Both the position numbers and the translations under genes were made by a program. A DNA stretch of 64,000 nt from Gnetum montanum. Its lineage: Eukaryota > Streptophyta > Gnetopsida > Gnetales > Gnetaceae. Shown piece by piece: positions 1 to 11,560 of this stretch. The stretch lies in assembly GCA_015680685.1 (NCBI GenBank), contig MNCI01025485.1, forward strand, positions 68,897 through 132,896, in the 5' to 3' direction. The number at the start of each line of letters is the position of its first letter. Within the stretch, counting starts at the first letter, position 1. Under the pieces are notes generated by a model. The model was not told where the DNA came from, did not search any database, and saw nothing but the letters and a program-made list of their open reading frames with translations.

Positions 1-1880
1 GTGAAAATGTTTCTATCAAAAATGGCACATTTGTGGCCTCCATGACTAAGAGCTTACCTTTGGTAGCTATAGGGTTGAAGAATGGAGTGATTTGGATAAA
101 CACTTAGGAAGTTATGGGCTCTAGAAGGTTCTAGGATTTGAAAATTTGAAAAACTTCCTTGGCATTTGTAAGAAAATGTGAAAATTTCTAAGAGGTCACA
201 CATATTTATACTATTTTTGTGCTACATTGATGAGAATGCATATATGAGGCTTCATATATGCATGGGCTCCATTGATGGGGCCCTTTTTATGGGGTTCATA
301 AACAAAAATTCAAATGTGAATATCTCAAAAATAGAAAGAATGTTTTAATGAATTTGGAGTCCATCAATTCTGAGAAAAGCCAAGAATATGATGAAATCAT
401 TGAAGAGGGTCTTTGAAAGCTTAAAAATTAAAAAATTAGATGGAGAATGTGTGCATTAAACAAAATATGTAAAGGAGGACATGGTTGGATGCAGAAGATG
501 GATGTATGAAAGATTTTGACTGCAAGAATGCCTAAGGATAAGGTGCTCAATGAACCTAACCAAGAGATATGTAAGTCAATCCTCCCCATTATAGGCACAT
601 GCCTTGTTTGCCCTTACATAACCTCAACCTAAGGAGTTTGTGGACCCCATGGGTGATTAATGGTTGATGAAAGTTAAGGACCAAAACCCAGAAGATTCTA
701 TCCAAGAATTCAAGTATGTTAGACAAAGACATTGAATCAGGAACATGGACACTAGCAGTGAGGTGAGTTATGGGTAGCATAGACAAATGGTGAAGAAGGT
801 GGAATGGAATTTTGAATTGAGATTATAATAAGTCCCTTGTGGATTTTGTGTTTAAATGACCTAAGAAGATTAATCCTTAGTCTAGACAAAAACCAACCAC
901 TTTTAGTGACTTCACATCACCACTCTAAGACTGATCCATTCCCTTAAGACATAAGAGTGTTCCCAGAAAACAACCATCATTCCATAAAGAGAAGAAAAGA
1001 GAAGTAGGAAGTGAGAGAGAGCCTTAGTTAGAGGGGACCTTTAGGCATGGGTAACATGTCTTTCTAGTCTCATAACTAGTGCTTGTAGCCCGTTTATTTA
1101 TTTAAGGGGTGTGCTTTGAAGTTCCATCATGCTTTTTTATTTTGTTTTTTCCCCTTTTGGATGGGAACCACACCATGCAAAGACTTTATTCAACTTCCTA
1201 TTATTGGTTGACACAGAACGATAAGAAGTCTATGAAAACACTCATGCACCTAAGCAAGTAGAAGAGTACTCTAAGTATTAAGTCCCCTTGAAGTCACACC
1301 TTGTGCAAACATTTGAATCCTTTCCAATTCTAGAAACTACTAAGGTCATAAATTTATTAAAATTTTAACTAATGAAGTGGACCTCATACTTTCAAAATAA
1401 GGAAAACCATAGAGTTTGTGAGTGTGTGGATGTCATGGACTCACTACCTATTCCATTAACAAGAAACAATGCCTTAGCCATGAGTACAAAAATTCAAAAA
1501 TAGAAAACATACATTAGCGAACAAAACATTAAGCACAAACCACCATTAGTAATAGCTATAGCACCATTGTGTCCTATTGGCACAAAGCATGTTTATTAAC
1601 AAAGAATTAGAAAATCACACTAAAATAAAGTAAAATATATAAGAAAGTGTAAAATACTCAAGAAATATTTAAATGTACAAATAATGGTGTAAAACAAAAA
1701 TGGTGTAAAATAGGAAAAAAAATTTAAAATGAAAAAGGTATAAAAGAAATAATTTGCAAAAAAAATGTGTCAAATAAAAAATATAAAAACTGAGGAGCCA
1801 TGTATATGATGAACACAAATGGCCATCTCCCCCATGACTAAGTTGAAAGGAGGAGATCCAAAAAATTGAGTGTGGTTGCC
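1..1880 (-). other. Untranslated 3' tail of element D
   Basis: No gene is seen here. On the minus strand the segment about 800-1180 matches the post-coding tail of element B near 41575-41700 (same order: CAAAGCACA..CCCTTA, GGCTACAAGCACT, CTAACTAAGGCTCTCTCTCA). The conserved hairpin GGGGGAGAT lies at 1823-1839. A perfect 12-bp inverted repeat (ATGCATATATGA, loop GGCT) sits at 236-263. No LTR could be delimited before the window edge. Confidence 0.6.
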
Positions 1881-3130
1881 CATCCGTTAAGGTATTTTTT
1901 GCATTGGCTTGCTTTGGCTCATGGAAAGGCTTTATCCATTGGATGTTGAAAAATTGCCACCAATGTTTGGAATTTTATTTTTTGAGGTACGTGTATGGGA
2001 TTCCAATAGATATCCTTATCTCTGAGATCATGACGTTGTTTGTTGAATGCCTTGTGCACTTCATTCAAAGACAAGGGTACCAATTAATGTTTGTCTAGCA
2101 CATTTAGGTTGATTAGTCTTTCTTTTTGTGCTAGACTTAGGTCAAAATATATGTCATAAGCTATTGAGAGTGTAAAGAGCTTGGATTGAATTGGAAGCAT
2201 TGGAAGTTTTCTGTACACTAACTCATAGGAAGAGTAGCCAATAGGAAGTTTCCATGTTGAGCAGTAAGCCCAAAGGGCATCGTTGAGTTTTGTGCTCCAG
2301 TCTCTCCTATATTTGCTAGTAGTTCTTGTTAGAATCTTTGTAATCTCCCTATTATTTACTTTTGCTTAATTGTTAGCTTGGGGGTAATAGGGTATTATTA
2401 ATTTATGTTCAACCCTCAAGCATTGTGTGAGTTTTCGAAAAGTGGCACCTGTAAAATGGGTTTCATTGTCAAAAATTAGTGCATGTGGCATCCCAAACCT
2501 ATTCACAACATTTTGTTTTATAAATTGAGTAGTAGTGGATGATGGATGCTGCTTCTAACCTTTTGGTATAGTAGTCAATGGTGATGATTATATATGCCTT
2601 CATGTTGGACATCGGTGTGATGGAACCCATGAAATCTATGCCCCATATGTCAAAGGATTCTAGTGGTTGAATTCATTGTTGAGGATGCCTTATACATGCG
2701 ATCATCCCACCATCTTGTTGGCAGCTCTCATAGGATTGGAAAAAGTGGTGAGGATCCCTAAAGATTATGGGCAAATAGTATACTACCATTAGGATTTTTA
2801 TGGTTGTGTGTCTCCTAGCATAGTGGCCCTCATAAGGACCCTCATGAACACCTTGGAGATTGTGAAATTGATCTACATCAGGTATACACTAATGAACAAG
2901 GCCATTGACACACACCTTGTAAAGGTGTCTATTGATTTCCATGAAGTGCTTAGCTTGATGAAGAAATTGTTATTTCTTCCTATGGTCTAGATCTTCTGGT
3001 ATCTCCTGAGTGAGAAGATAAGTAAGGATGTCATCATACCATTTTGGTTCTACAGGCATTTGTTCATTTATTACACTAGCAAAGAGGAGTTCATTAGGAA
3101 ACAAATCAAATAGTGGACTTTCATCTTCTT
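1880..3130 (-). pseudogene. Integrase domain of element D (pseudogene)
   Basis: The integrase would insert retrotransposon cDNA into the genome. On the minus strand an N-terminal zinc-binding region (HEGPYEGHYARR, then SCQQDGG) lies near 2690-2860. The core follows with FDIWGIDFMG (first Asp) near 2630-2655 and ALIFDNETHF (second Asp) near 2470-2490. The third block reads YYPQANN.AKVNN near 2360-2400, so the catalytic Glu appears to be Lys. A C-terminal tail runs to about 1880, ending with a stretch containing LSLNEVHKAFNKQRHDLRDK. In-frame stops are scattered throughout. The lost Glu and the stops make it inactive. Confidence 0.82.
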
Positions 3131-4486
3131 TGTTATCCCATTACAACCGAGACAAGTGATCAATGACCACATTTTTTGTCCTCTTTTGATCTATCATTGT
3201 AAGATCAAATTCTTGTAAGATCAGCAGTCATCGTATAACATAAGGGTTCACCATTGGCTTGTTCATGAGGAAGTGGATGGCATTATGATTAGTGTGCACA
3301 AACACTTTATATCTAAGCACATAGTGCTTGAATGTTTCTAGAGCATACACCACTACCATTAGTTCTTTCTCTATGGTGTTGTAATTTAGTTGTGCCTCCA
3401 TAATGATTCAACTTGCATAGTGGATGTAATATGAACATTTCTTATCATCCAACTACGTAAGCATAACTCCCAAGGAGTAGTTAGATGCATTGATCATGAT
3501 ATGGAATGGTTTGGACCAGTTAGGTGCTCGTGGAATTAGAGTCTCTATGAGCTTTTGTTTGAGGATTTGGAATGTATTTTCATATTACTTGGTCTAGATG
3601 AAGGGCACATCTTTCTTTGTTAGCTCGACAAATGGTTTCGTGATCTTAGAGAAATTCTCTATGAATCATCGGTAGTAACCAGTGTGTCCAAGGAATGATC
3701 AAACATCTTTGATGGTTTCTAGTTGGCAAGTGATTCCTTGGATGATCCTTATCTTTTTGGGGTCTACCTTGATCCCTTCCTACAAACTTTGGTATCCCAA
3801 TACAATGTCCTCTTGGATCATGAGATGGCTCTTTTGCCAATTGAGCCATAGATTTGTTTCCATGCATCTTTTTAGTACTTAAGGCAGTTTAAGGCTTATT
3901 CAAATGTAGCACCATAATTGGAGAAGTCATCCATAAAAACTTCCACTTTGCTACCTATTTACTACTAAAAGATGCTTAAGACTAGATGTTGGAAAGTGGT
4001 AGGAACATTGCATAGACCAAAAGGCATCTTGTGATATGCAAAGGTTCCCCAGGAACTTATGAATGTTGTTTTGGCCTAATCTTCTAGTGCAATCTAGATT
4101 TGGTTATAGCTATTATAATCATCTAGAAAACTGTAATAGAAATGCCCAGATATGCTATCTAACATCTTATCAAAGAATGGCAATGAAAAATGATCTTTAA
4201 ATGTTGCCATGTTTAATAGCTTGAAGTCGATACAAACCCTCCATTTGTCACCTCTCTTTAGCACTATGATGAGTGGGTTGATCCACTTGCTATCCGCAAT
4301 GGGGTGAATGAACCCTACCTTAAGAAGTTGCTCAATCTCTTCTTTGACAATTTACTTTAATATTGGGTTCAACTATTATTGTGGTTGCCTCCTTGGCTTC
4401 ATGGACAGATCAGTGTAAATGTAATGCTGTCATATTTGTGGATCAATACTAGTGAGTTTTGGATACTACCAAGCAAAGGTTGTTGG
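3130..4486 (-). pseudogene. Reverse transcriptase-RNase H of element D (pseudogene)
   Basis: This region would copy the element RNA into DNA. On the minus strand the RT motifs appear in order: KRGDKWRVCIDFKLLN near 4210-4270, YHKMPFGLCNVPTTFQ near 4000-4050, and the catalytic box VFMDDFSNYG near 3910-3950, where F-M-D-D is the Athila form of YxDD. RNase H follows: INASNYSLGVMLTQ near 3450-3500, with Asn where the catalytic Asp is expected, and VFVHTNHNAIHFLMNKP near 3240-3310. It closes with LTMIDQKRTKNVVIDHLSRL near 3140-3210. Several frameshifts are present between 3560 and 3900. The family is clear; the enzyme is dead. Confidence 0.87.
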
Positions 4487-5420
4487 TCATTTGTTTAATA
4501 GTTTTACTTTATGCTCAAGACCAAGTTTGGAATTGAGTATGATCAACTTGCCATTTTTCAAGAATGCATATTCTAGATCAGCAGGTAGTGTTTTCAACTC
4601 AAGGGGCTCCTGTTCAAAATTATTAGGGATCTCCAACTCTCCCCAATTGGTATCAACATTTTCATCATCATAGAGTTGGTGATGAACTTGCTCTATTTCA
4701 TCCATGCCTACGACATAAGTGCATGTCAGGCTTAGAGTAGGTTCCATGCACATTGTGCTACTATCAGAATAAGCGGTTAGCCACTAGGTGCCCTCTTATT
4801 TTGTGGCTACTGTGTATAGAAACCTTTGAAGATCTACCTCATATGCACATTTCTTGTATGCAAAAATAGATGCTTATTTCATGGACTAGAGTTTTTGCAC
4901 GTAATTGCACCCTATATTGTTGTACGTGATGCATGGAACTCATCTCTTCTTGATCTTTCCAAATGCATTTTCCTTTGATATCTTTAGGAAAAGATCTCTA
5001 ATGTCCATTCTTGCATTAACAATGCTTAACCATGCCCTTCTCATAATGATTGGGAAGTGCCCCTTACGGTTCTCAACCTTGATTACTAGGAAATTGGTAG
5101 GATAAGACCACCCATAGATAGTGGTCACAATGTCTTCGACCAATCGCAATGGAATAGTGATGGACTAGTCTACCAATTCCAATATGATATTGCTCTTATT
5201 AAGAGGTGGTAGGTTGCAAGTAGTATACATCTCATGAGATATCAAGTTTACATTAGCACTGAAATTAAGAAGAGCTTTACATAGTTCATTCCTAGTAATT
5301 TGTCAATAGATAAGGGGACTCCCAAGATTAGCTAATTTCCTGGGAAGGTTGTTAGCCCGGATCCAATTAGATATGGCATGGGTGAACATAACGGTATGAA
5401 TTTTGAGCAGCATTTAGTTT
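4487..5420 (-). pseudogene. Protease and protease-RT linker of element D (pseudogene)
   Basis: The aspartic protease would cut the Gag-Pol polyprotein. On the minus strand the active-site region reads CKALLNFSANVNLISHEM near 5225-5295; comparison with element A (LLDSG) shows that catalytic Asp-Ser-Gly has become Asn-Phe-Ser. An open stretch from 5149 to 4940 contains VEDIVTTIYGWSYPTNFLVI and PIIMRRAWLS, matching the protease C-terminal part of elements A and B. The linker 4753-4487 holds TNWGELEIPNNFEQEPLELK and LPADLEYAFL, a signature of Athila-type pol. The point where A and B lose homology to D lies within this linker. Confidence 0.83.
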
Positions 5421-6079
5421 GAAGAGGGCCTGATGGAATGGTTTATAGTGGATGAGGCAGGAGTAGGGTGACAAGCCCCTTGAGCTTATGAGGTTTTAGT
5501 AGGGCCATTGATTCAAAAGAATGATCTTTTATGAGAATGAGATTTTGAACCCCTCGGGTGATGAACTGGCTATAGATTAAAGACCTTGGTAGCATTGCGT
5601 TGTTGCAATTAGGATGGAAGTTCATCTTGCATGGATGGAGCTAATGGTAGTGGTGTTGAGGGTGGAGGAATAGGTGTAGAAATAGGAGAAGGATGAGGAT
5701 AAAATGTGGCATCCCTCCTGGAATGTGGAGAATGAGATTTGTAATATTTGGGAGGGTGGTAGTGATGTTGGAAAGGAGAGACATGACTGGAAGAGTCATT
5801 TGGAGATAGGGGTTGTTGAACATAATACCCATATGGATCTGGTTTCCTATAAGGGTACTATTACCTTGGTGGTGGCATCCCTAATGACTATGGTTGGTAC
5901 CACTATTGATATTGCTTGTATGGTCGTGATGGAGTTCCACTTGGATAATATTGGTGTTGCTAATGGAACTACTTGGAATTACCTTGAGGATAAGGTAATC
6001 TTTTAGGTGTTTGCTTTTTTGCTAGTTGTGAATTCAATGCATACATCCCAGACTTCTGTAAGTGTGACATGATTGGAAA

Positions 6080-7725
6080 ACATCCCTAAGGATGTTTGTA
6101 TTGGCAGATGTCACATCCACCATCATCATCTAATTTAGTTTCAATAACTTCATCTACTACACCAATCTTTCCCTTACCCCTTTGGTAGGCACATTCAGCT
6201 TCTATTCGCCTCCTGTGATTATGATCACTACTTTGCTTTCTTGATTCTTCAATGATTTTTAGAGCAATTTGGAATTTTTGATCCAATGAATCCCACATTT
6301 TATCCGCCTTGGATAAAATTTTAGATAGATTTTTGGATCAATAAGATCTTATTTATAACCTCATCAAGTGGTGATTCCTCCTCACTATCACAAAATTAGA
6401 CCTCCCTCTTTCTGATGGAAGGATCCCCATTGTATTCCTATGCACTTTCACGTTTTCTCAACTCTCCTTCTTTTGCCTTTGATTGTGATGGGCTCTTAGT
6501 TTGAATAATCTGCCTTAGGCATAGACCCAAAAAGTTCTCATTTTTTTTGATCTAAGTCCATCTATGATATGGCAAAGTTGTTCTTGTTGAGAATAACCAT
6601 GGCTAGGGCATCAGTGTATGAGAGAATAGTATCTACCCATGGTGGCGTCCAAGAGTTCATAGTTTGCTTACTTCCATCCTTGGATCTGCTTTCTCAAATT
6701 AACCACTTTGAAGTATGTCTAATACTTATCATTAAAGAACTCTAGCATTGTACTCCACTTGCAAATGGATTCTAGGTTTAAGGACTAGTACCAGCTTTCT
6801 ACTTCCTTGATGAGTATCCTGGAAAATAGCTTTAGTTTCTACCAATCATTTTCAATATTTTGTAAGGCACAGGCATCGTGAAGAGCTTGAAGATGTGTCT
6901 GTGGTTCAGAAATATATCCCTCCTCAAATCTAGGAATATTGTTCATATCAAGTCATTTGATCCAACTATCTTTCACATGCCTAGTTGGAATTTTTACAGC
7001 CTTTGCAATATTTAACATGATTTAAGTTGCCAGAAAAGGCTCACCATCATCATTATTTCAATGATGTCTTCTACTACTCCATCAATCATTGTGGGCCTGG
7101 TGAACATCATTATTGTCCTGCTATTCACCTTCATCATGGTTGTTCTTTCTATGATGTTTGTCAAAACTAGAAGAGGTAGAAAGAGATGTAGATGAAGAGG
7201 GTAAAGAGGGAGAAAGAATACCACCATCATGGTATCTACCAACTCCTCTTCATCATGGCCATGTTCATCAGTTATCCTATCCTTGTGATGCTTGTCTTAG
7301 CCCTTGCCTTGACTGCCATTCTTACTTGAACTTGGATTTTTGATAGTGGGGTACTCATTGTTGTCTTGGTTATGTAGGAATAAGGGATTGGTGACTTGTT
7401 TTCCCTTCACAAACTCATGGTGCTTCTCCTAGTGTCGATCTCTCCTACATTATGTTTTAGTGGGATGGTAGTTGTAATCATGCACAATGTACTCCTCTTG
7501 AAGATCTTGGATGCCGAACCTCCTAAGAGTTTGAAGTAGCATCACGGGCACAGATTGATTGGGAGGTATTATAATGTTGCCTTCCATATCATGCCATTGC
7601 AGTTGTTCATCCTGATGTAGGATGAAGGTGAAGTTAGGAACATGCTCATCTAGATGAGTATACACCACCTTGCATTCTTGAGAGATTGACAGTTTAGTAT
7701 CATCATGCCTATGAGAAGAAGACAT
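6080..7725 (-). pseudogene. gag of element D (pseudogene)
   Basis: Gag would form the virus-like particle. I start it at the minus-strand ATG at 7725 because the protein begins MSSSH, as in elements A, B and C. The N-terminal part contains VPNFTFILHQDEQLQWHDME, shared by all the Athila-like copies here. The central Retrotrans_gag domain (LDMNNIPRFEEGY, then PQTHLQALHDACALQNIEND) lies near 6840-6960. The C-terminal part (6298-6086) contains MWDSLDQKFQIALKIIEESR and ends with GGCDICQYKHP, a Cys pair followed by His. Several frames are needed to read it through. Confidence 0.82.
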
Positions 7726-7860
7726 CTTGCAATATAAATAGGATATCAGTGTGCTTATGTGATTATATTATTTGTGAGGATGATTTTGACCTTAGGGTTT
7801 GTCCAATGATGTTAATGATGTTCACTAAACCTAGATAGTGCATGTTTTAACAAAAAGAGT

Positions 7861-7877
7861 CCTAGGCAATGACACTA
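7861..7877 (-). other. Primer-binding site of element D (tRNA-Asp type, decayed)
   Basis: On the minus strand one base after the LTR end comes TAGTGTCATTGCCTAGG. The complement of the plant tRNA-Asp(GUC) 3' end is TGGCGCCGTTGCCGGGG; six bases differ, four of them transitions. Confidence 0.75.
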
Positions 7878-7878
7878 A

Positions 7879-8773
7879 TGATGAGTGATCGAGTACTCCT
7901 ACGCTCAATCATATGAATCACAAAGCGTTCACATGCGGTCTAGTTGAATTCCATAGACTCTATGTATTCTGGTACACTAGTCTTCTAGGAAGTGAACTTT
8001 ACCCTAATAGTCATTTGTTGTCTTCTCAATTACACTTGTAATGCATAAATGTATGGTTAAGTGTAATCGAGGCATACGATTTTTATTAATTTATGTTTTA
8101 TGCTTCTAGTGCTTAAAATAGAGAAATGAAGTAATTTAATAGCTAATTTAATTTAACTACTTAACTAGTCCTAACATAAGTATTTGGTCCTACTTTCTGT
8201 ACACATCCTAAATCTATGTATCCAATACTTAGGTTACCACGTGCTATACTATTGGATGAACCAAGTAATAATGTTGTTGGGATTACCAAGTAAGTACATG
8301 TTTATGCTCAAAGCAGTCACACTTATGTGTTTAATCTATTTTGCTTAATTAATTAACTAATCACTTGAAGTATAATTTAGCTTAATTAATTGCATAATTA
8401 ATAAAAATAATAAATGCATAAATGAATAATTAATCTATTCCAAGTACTTCAAGGTTTGATTAAAAGGCTTATCTTTATTGTTGTTCACACTAGCATGTTC
8501 AGGTACAACAGTTCTTGAATAAAGGTTTGTACACTTTCTGACTCTTCCTGGGGGTACTTAGAGAAATATTCTAACTCTTAAATGAAAAAATTGCAAGAGC
8601 TCTGCTACAACTATCACTTGGCCCCCCATAAACATGGTTGGTGTGTATTTATAGATTTTATTGTAGCGCTATGTTGACAAGGCCTCATAGAAGTAGCAAA
8701 TACTATGCTGATGCAGCCCCATCAATGGGGCAACACCACATAGATGGGGCTGCATCCACCTGACACAATGACA
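7879..8773 (-). repeat. 5' LTR of element D
   Basis: In element orientation it ends ACTCATCA next to the primer-binding site. It is colinear with the LTR of element E: the U3 block CTATGTGGTGTTGCC, a TATA-like TCTATAAATA near 8650, a GCAATAAAGA-like signal region, and the TTGGTAATCCCA repeats. The outer end (TGTCATTG, + position 8773) is placed by analogy with E and is uncertain by several bases. GCAGCCCCATC and GATGGGGCTGC near 8715-8753 can pair. Confidence 0.78.
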
Positions 8774-8789
8774 ATTTAGCATTTGGCTT

Positions 8790-9900
8790 TTAATTTTAAG
8801 AAGTTAATGCTTTTCAATCTCTTCTTATTCAAGTGCATCAAAATAAGATCATCAATACCAAATTTGGGCTTTTTCATATGCTTATTACTCTTAAGGATTC
8901 TTTCTTCAGTCTTCTACTTGATATTTCACTTCACTTGAGCATGAAGATCCTTCATCTCTTGTACAAAATTAGTAATCAATTAAGCTTCTTCATTAAATAT
9001 CCTAACATTATCCACGATCTTTAAATAAAAATCATAATTAACCTCAAATGGACTCTTCTTAATAGCAACATGAGAAACATTATTATAAGAAAATTCAGAA
9101 TGACTTAACAAATTATCCCACCTATTAGAATGTCCTTCATATATGCAAATATTTGTTGATCACTTCAATTTGGTCATTAGATTGTGGATGATGTGCATTA
9201 AAAAAATTCAGATTTGTTTCTAAAATTTTTCAAAGAAACTTCCAAAATTGACTAGTAAAATTGAATTTTCTATGACTAATAATAGTCAAAGAACTTCATT
9301 GAAACTTCATAACATGTTGTAAAAATAAATTTACAACATGAGATGCATCACTCATCTTTGTGCATAGAATAAGTATGTCATCTTAGAAAGCCTATTCACC
9401 ATGATAAAGATAGCATCATTTCCACTTTTGGTCCTTAGAATCCTACTCACAAAGTCCATTGAAACACTTTTCCATGGATCCTTGGGAATTTTTAAAGACA
9501 TATAATATCTATCCACTCCTTTAACTCCCTTAAATTTTTGACATTTCAAACACTTCTTTACAAATTTGAAGACTTCATAGGCCATTCTAGGCTAAACATA
9601 GTACCCACTCATAACTCCAATATCTCATCTATACTCATGCAGCCTACCATGTCATCACAATGCTTTTTGACCAAAACTTTCCTTCTAAAATCACAAATGG
9701 AAACACAAACTTTTTCATTCTTAAACAACAATTCATTTGAATATGATAGTTCCTCCATTTGTCTATCCTACTTAACACTAGTTCCTTGAGACTTCTCCAA
9801 GCTTTCTCAAAATCTAAATCATGTTCATAAAAATTAGTAAAATCACTCATACCTTCCACATGAGGTACATTGAAATCCACCATATGCATCCTAAATAATG
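8790..9900 (-). pseudogene. Integrase of element F (pseudogene)
   Basis: The minus-strand ORF at 9585-9352 carries the second half of the zinc finger (KKCLKCQKFKGVKG) and the start of the catalytic core (DPWKSVSMDFVSRI, GNDAIFIMVNRLSKMTYLF). In most relatives the last block reads VDRFSKM, so one Asp is Asn here. Further downstream (9060-8790) comes a helical stretch with NEEA, HAQVK and KTEERILKSNKHMKKP, which corresponds to the conserved region after the integrase core. Upstream, 9889-9644 (VDFNVPHVEGMSD and following) belongs to the linker after RNase H. Stops break every part. Confidence 0.78.
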
Positions 9901-9949
9901 CATCTACTACTACATTAGCTTTTCCACTCTTGTGCTTAAGTAAAAAATT

Positions 9950-11560
9950 AAACTCCTTTAATCATGTAATCCACTTCATGTGTAAACTCCTTAAATTGAA
10001 ATGCTTTGTGACTAGCCATCAAAGTAAACTCCTTGGATAACAAGTAATGCATTCTATGCTTGATTGCTTGAAGAATAGTACAAAAATTCTTTCTTATACA
10101 TGTCATATTTATTCCTTGACTCATTAAAATTTTCTAAAAACAAAAAAAATAGGCATACCTTCTTGTGAAAGCACCCCTCCAATGGCAAGTACTCTTGCAT
10201 CCACCTCCACTTGAAAAAGCTTTGAGAAATCTACTATTGCAAGCACTAGTTCATTAGTGATTTTTGCCTTCAATAAGTGAAAGTTGCTTTGGGTCTCATC
10301 ATCTCACCTAAAATCTTGATTCCTTTTAAGCAAAGCAAAGATAGGACTTGAAATACCACTAAAATGTTTTATGAACCTCATATAAAAACCTACTAAATCA
10401 AGAAGTAATCTTGCTTTTCCAATATTTTTAAGAGTTTACCTATATCTAATAGCCCTTATGTTGGTATCTTTCATTCAAATTTGATTTTTAGAAATCACAT
10501 GTGTAACGTCTCATCCCTTGTTAAGGGCAAAATTGTATTGTAACAATGTAATTAACTTTTGAATGAAGGGGTGCCTTAATATGAGGGGTTACGATTATTC
10601 ATGTACCCCTCAGGAATGGGTTTGACCTATGCCATTTAAGGTTGGGTTTAGAGGTCATGTTGACATGGAGTCGTGGAGCCTGAATTAGCAAGGGACAAAA
10701 GTCAGGTGAAGTAGGACAAGAAGGGATTGATCACCCCTTCGGCTGGATAGCCTAATCATGGTGGTGATGTCAAATTGCCTCTAAGGCTTAAGTGGCATGG
10801 AAAGATAACCTAGAGGACATTACTAATAAAAGTTTTCCTTTATTTTTACTTCTTGTTAAATATTGTGCACTAGAAATTTATCAAGTTATTCATTTATTAA
10901 GTTTTTTCATGGTATTTCTATTATAACGCTCATGAGTATGAGGAATTAAGTAATGAATGATCATGTTTTAACGACATCTTAGCATTGGGATGTCACAACA
11001 TGTTCCAAATATGTAATCTTCCTTTTGAAGAAGTGAATCTTCTTCATATTAATAAATAAATGTTCCTCCTTCAAGTTAAGACACACTCTCCTTAAGTAAT
11101 CCAAGTGCTCTTTCTTATTAGAGCTACAAACCAAAATATCATCAAAGAAGACAATATAATACTTACCAACTCATTCTTTGAGAACATCATGCATCAACCT
11201 CATGAATGTATTAGGGGCATTTGTAAAACCAAATGGCATCACCAACCACTTAAATAATCCATTTGATATCTGAAAGCTATCTTCCACTCATCACCAGGTC
11301 TAATCTAAATTTGATGGTATTTACTCTTCAAATCAATTTTACTAAAAACCTTTACATTGGTAAGAACATAAAGGATATCATCCATTTTTGGAATAGGAAA
11401 CTTATACCTCACTATTATCCTATTCCTAACCATATAATCATTGCATATTTTTCATTCTTTGTTCTACTTTAGCATAAGAACTGCTAGAATTGCACAAGGA
11501 GAAATTAACTCCCTCATGAAGCCATTTAGAAGTAACTCTTCTTCTTGTCTTTGTAATTTA
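9950..11560 (-). pseudogene. Reverse transcriptase-RNase H of element F, split by a solo LTR (pseudogene)
   Basis: On the minus strand RT shows VMPFGFTNAPNTFMRLMHDV near 11180-11250 and the catalytic box YIVFFDDILVCSSNKKEHLD near 11090-11160. The reading continues through MKKIHFFKRKITYLEH to 11002, then jumps over a 496-bp insertion and resumes at 10496 with ISKNQI. The connection domain (LLLDLVGFYMRFIKHFSGIS) lies near 10330-10420. RNase H begins FQVEVDARVLAIGGVLSQEG near 10160-10220, with its first Asp kept. Frame breaks occur in both halves. Confidence 0.84.
10502..10997. mobile_element. Solo LTR (496 bp) inside RT of element F
   Basis: The insertion is bounded by the duplicated site ACATG at 10497-10501 and 10998-11002. 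It begins TGTAACGTCTCATCCC and ends GGGATGTCACA, so its ends are inverted repeats starting TG and finishing CA, as in an LTR. The RT reading of F is colinear on both sides. No coding capacity is seen. The most likely origin is LTR-LTR recombination of a Ty3/gypsy element with TGTRACGTCY ends; a short non-autonomous element is the alternative. Orientation was not determined. Confidence 0.88.

Larger units (their letters stand above)
1..8773 (-). mobile_element. Element D: pol-bearing Athila-like Ty3/gypsy retrotransposon, decayed, runs off left edge
   Basis: Read on the minus strand the order is 5' LTR, primer-binding site, gag, protease, RT, RNase H, integrase and a long untranslated tail, which is the Ty3/gypsy order. 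The primer-binding site pairs with tRNA-Asp and the protease-RT linker reads PLELKTLPADLEYAFL, both typical of the Athila lineage. All reading frames are broken. The tail (1-1880) matches the tail of element B at several blocks, including the shared stretch CTCTCTCTCACTTCCTAC, so the 3' LTR should lie to the left of this window. It abuts the truncated integrase end of element F at 8774, which suggests that D inserted into F. Confidence 0.88.

Noticed and set aside
3682-4673. Plus-strand frames as host genes
   Set aside because: They lie opposite RT and linker of element D, whose motifs on the minus strand are unmistakable.
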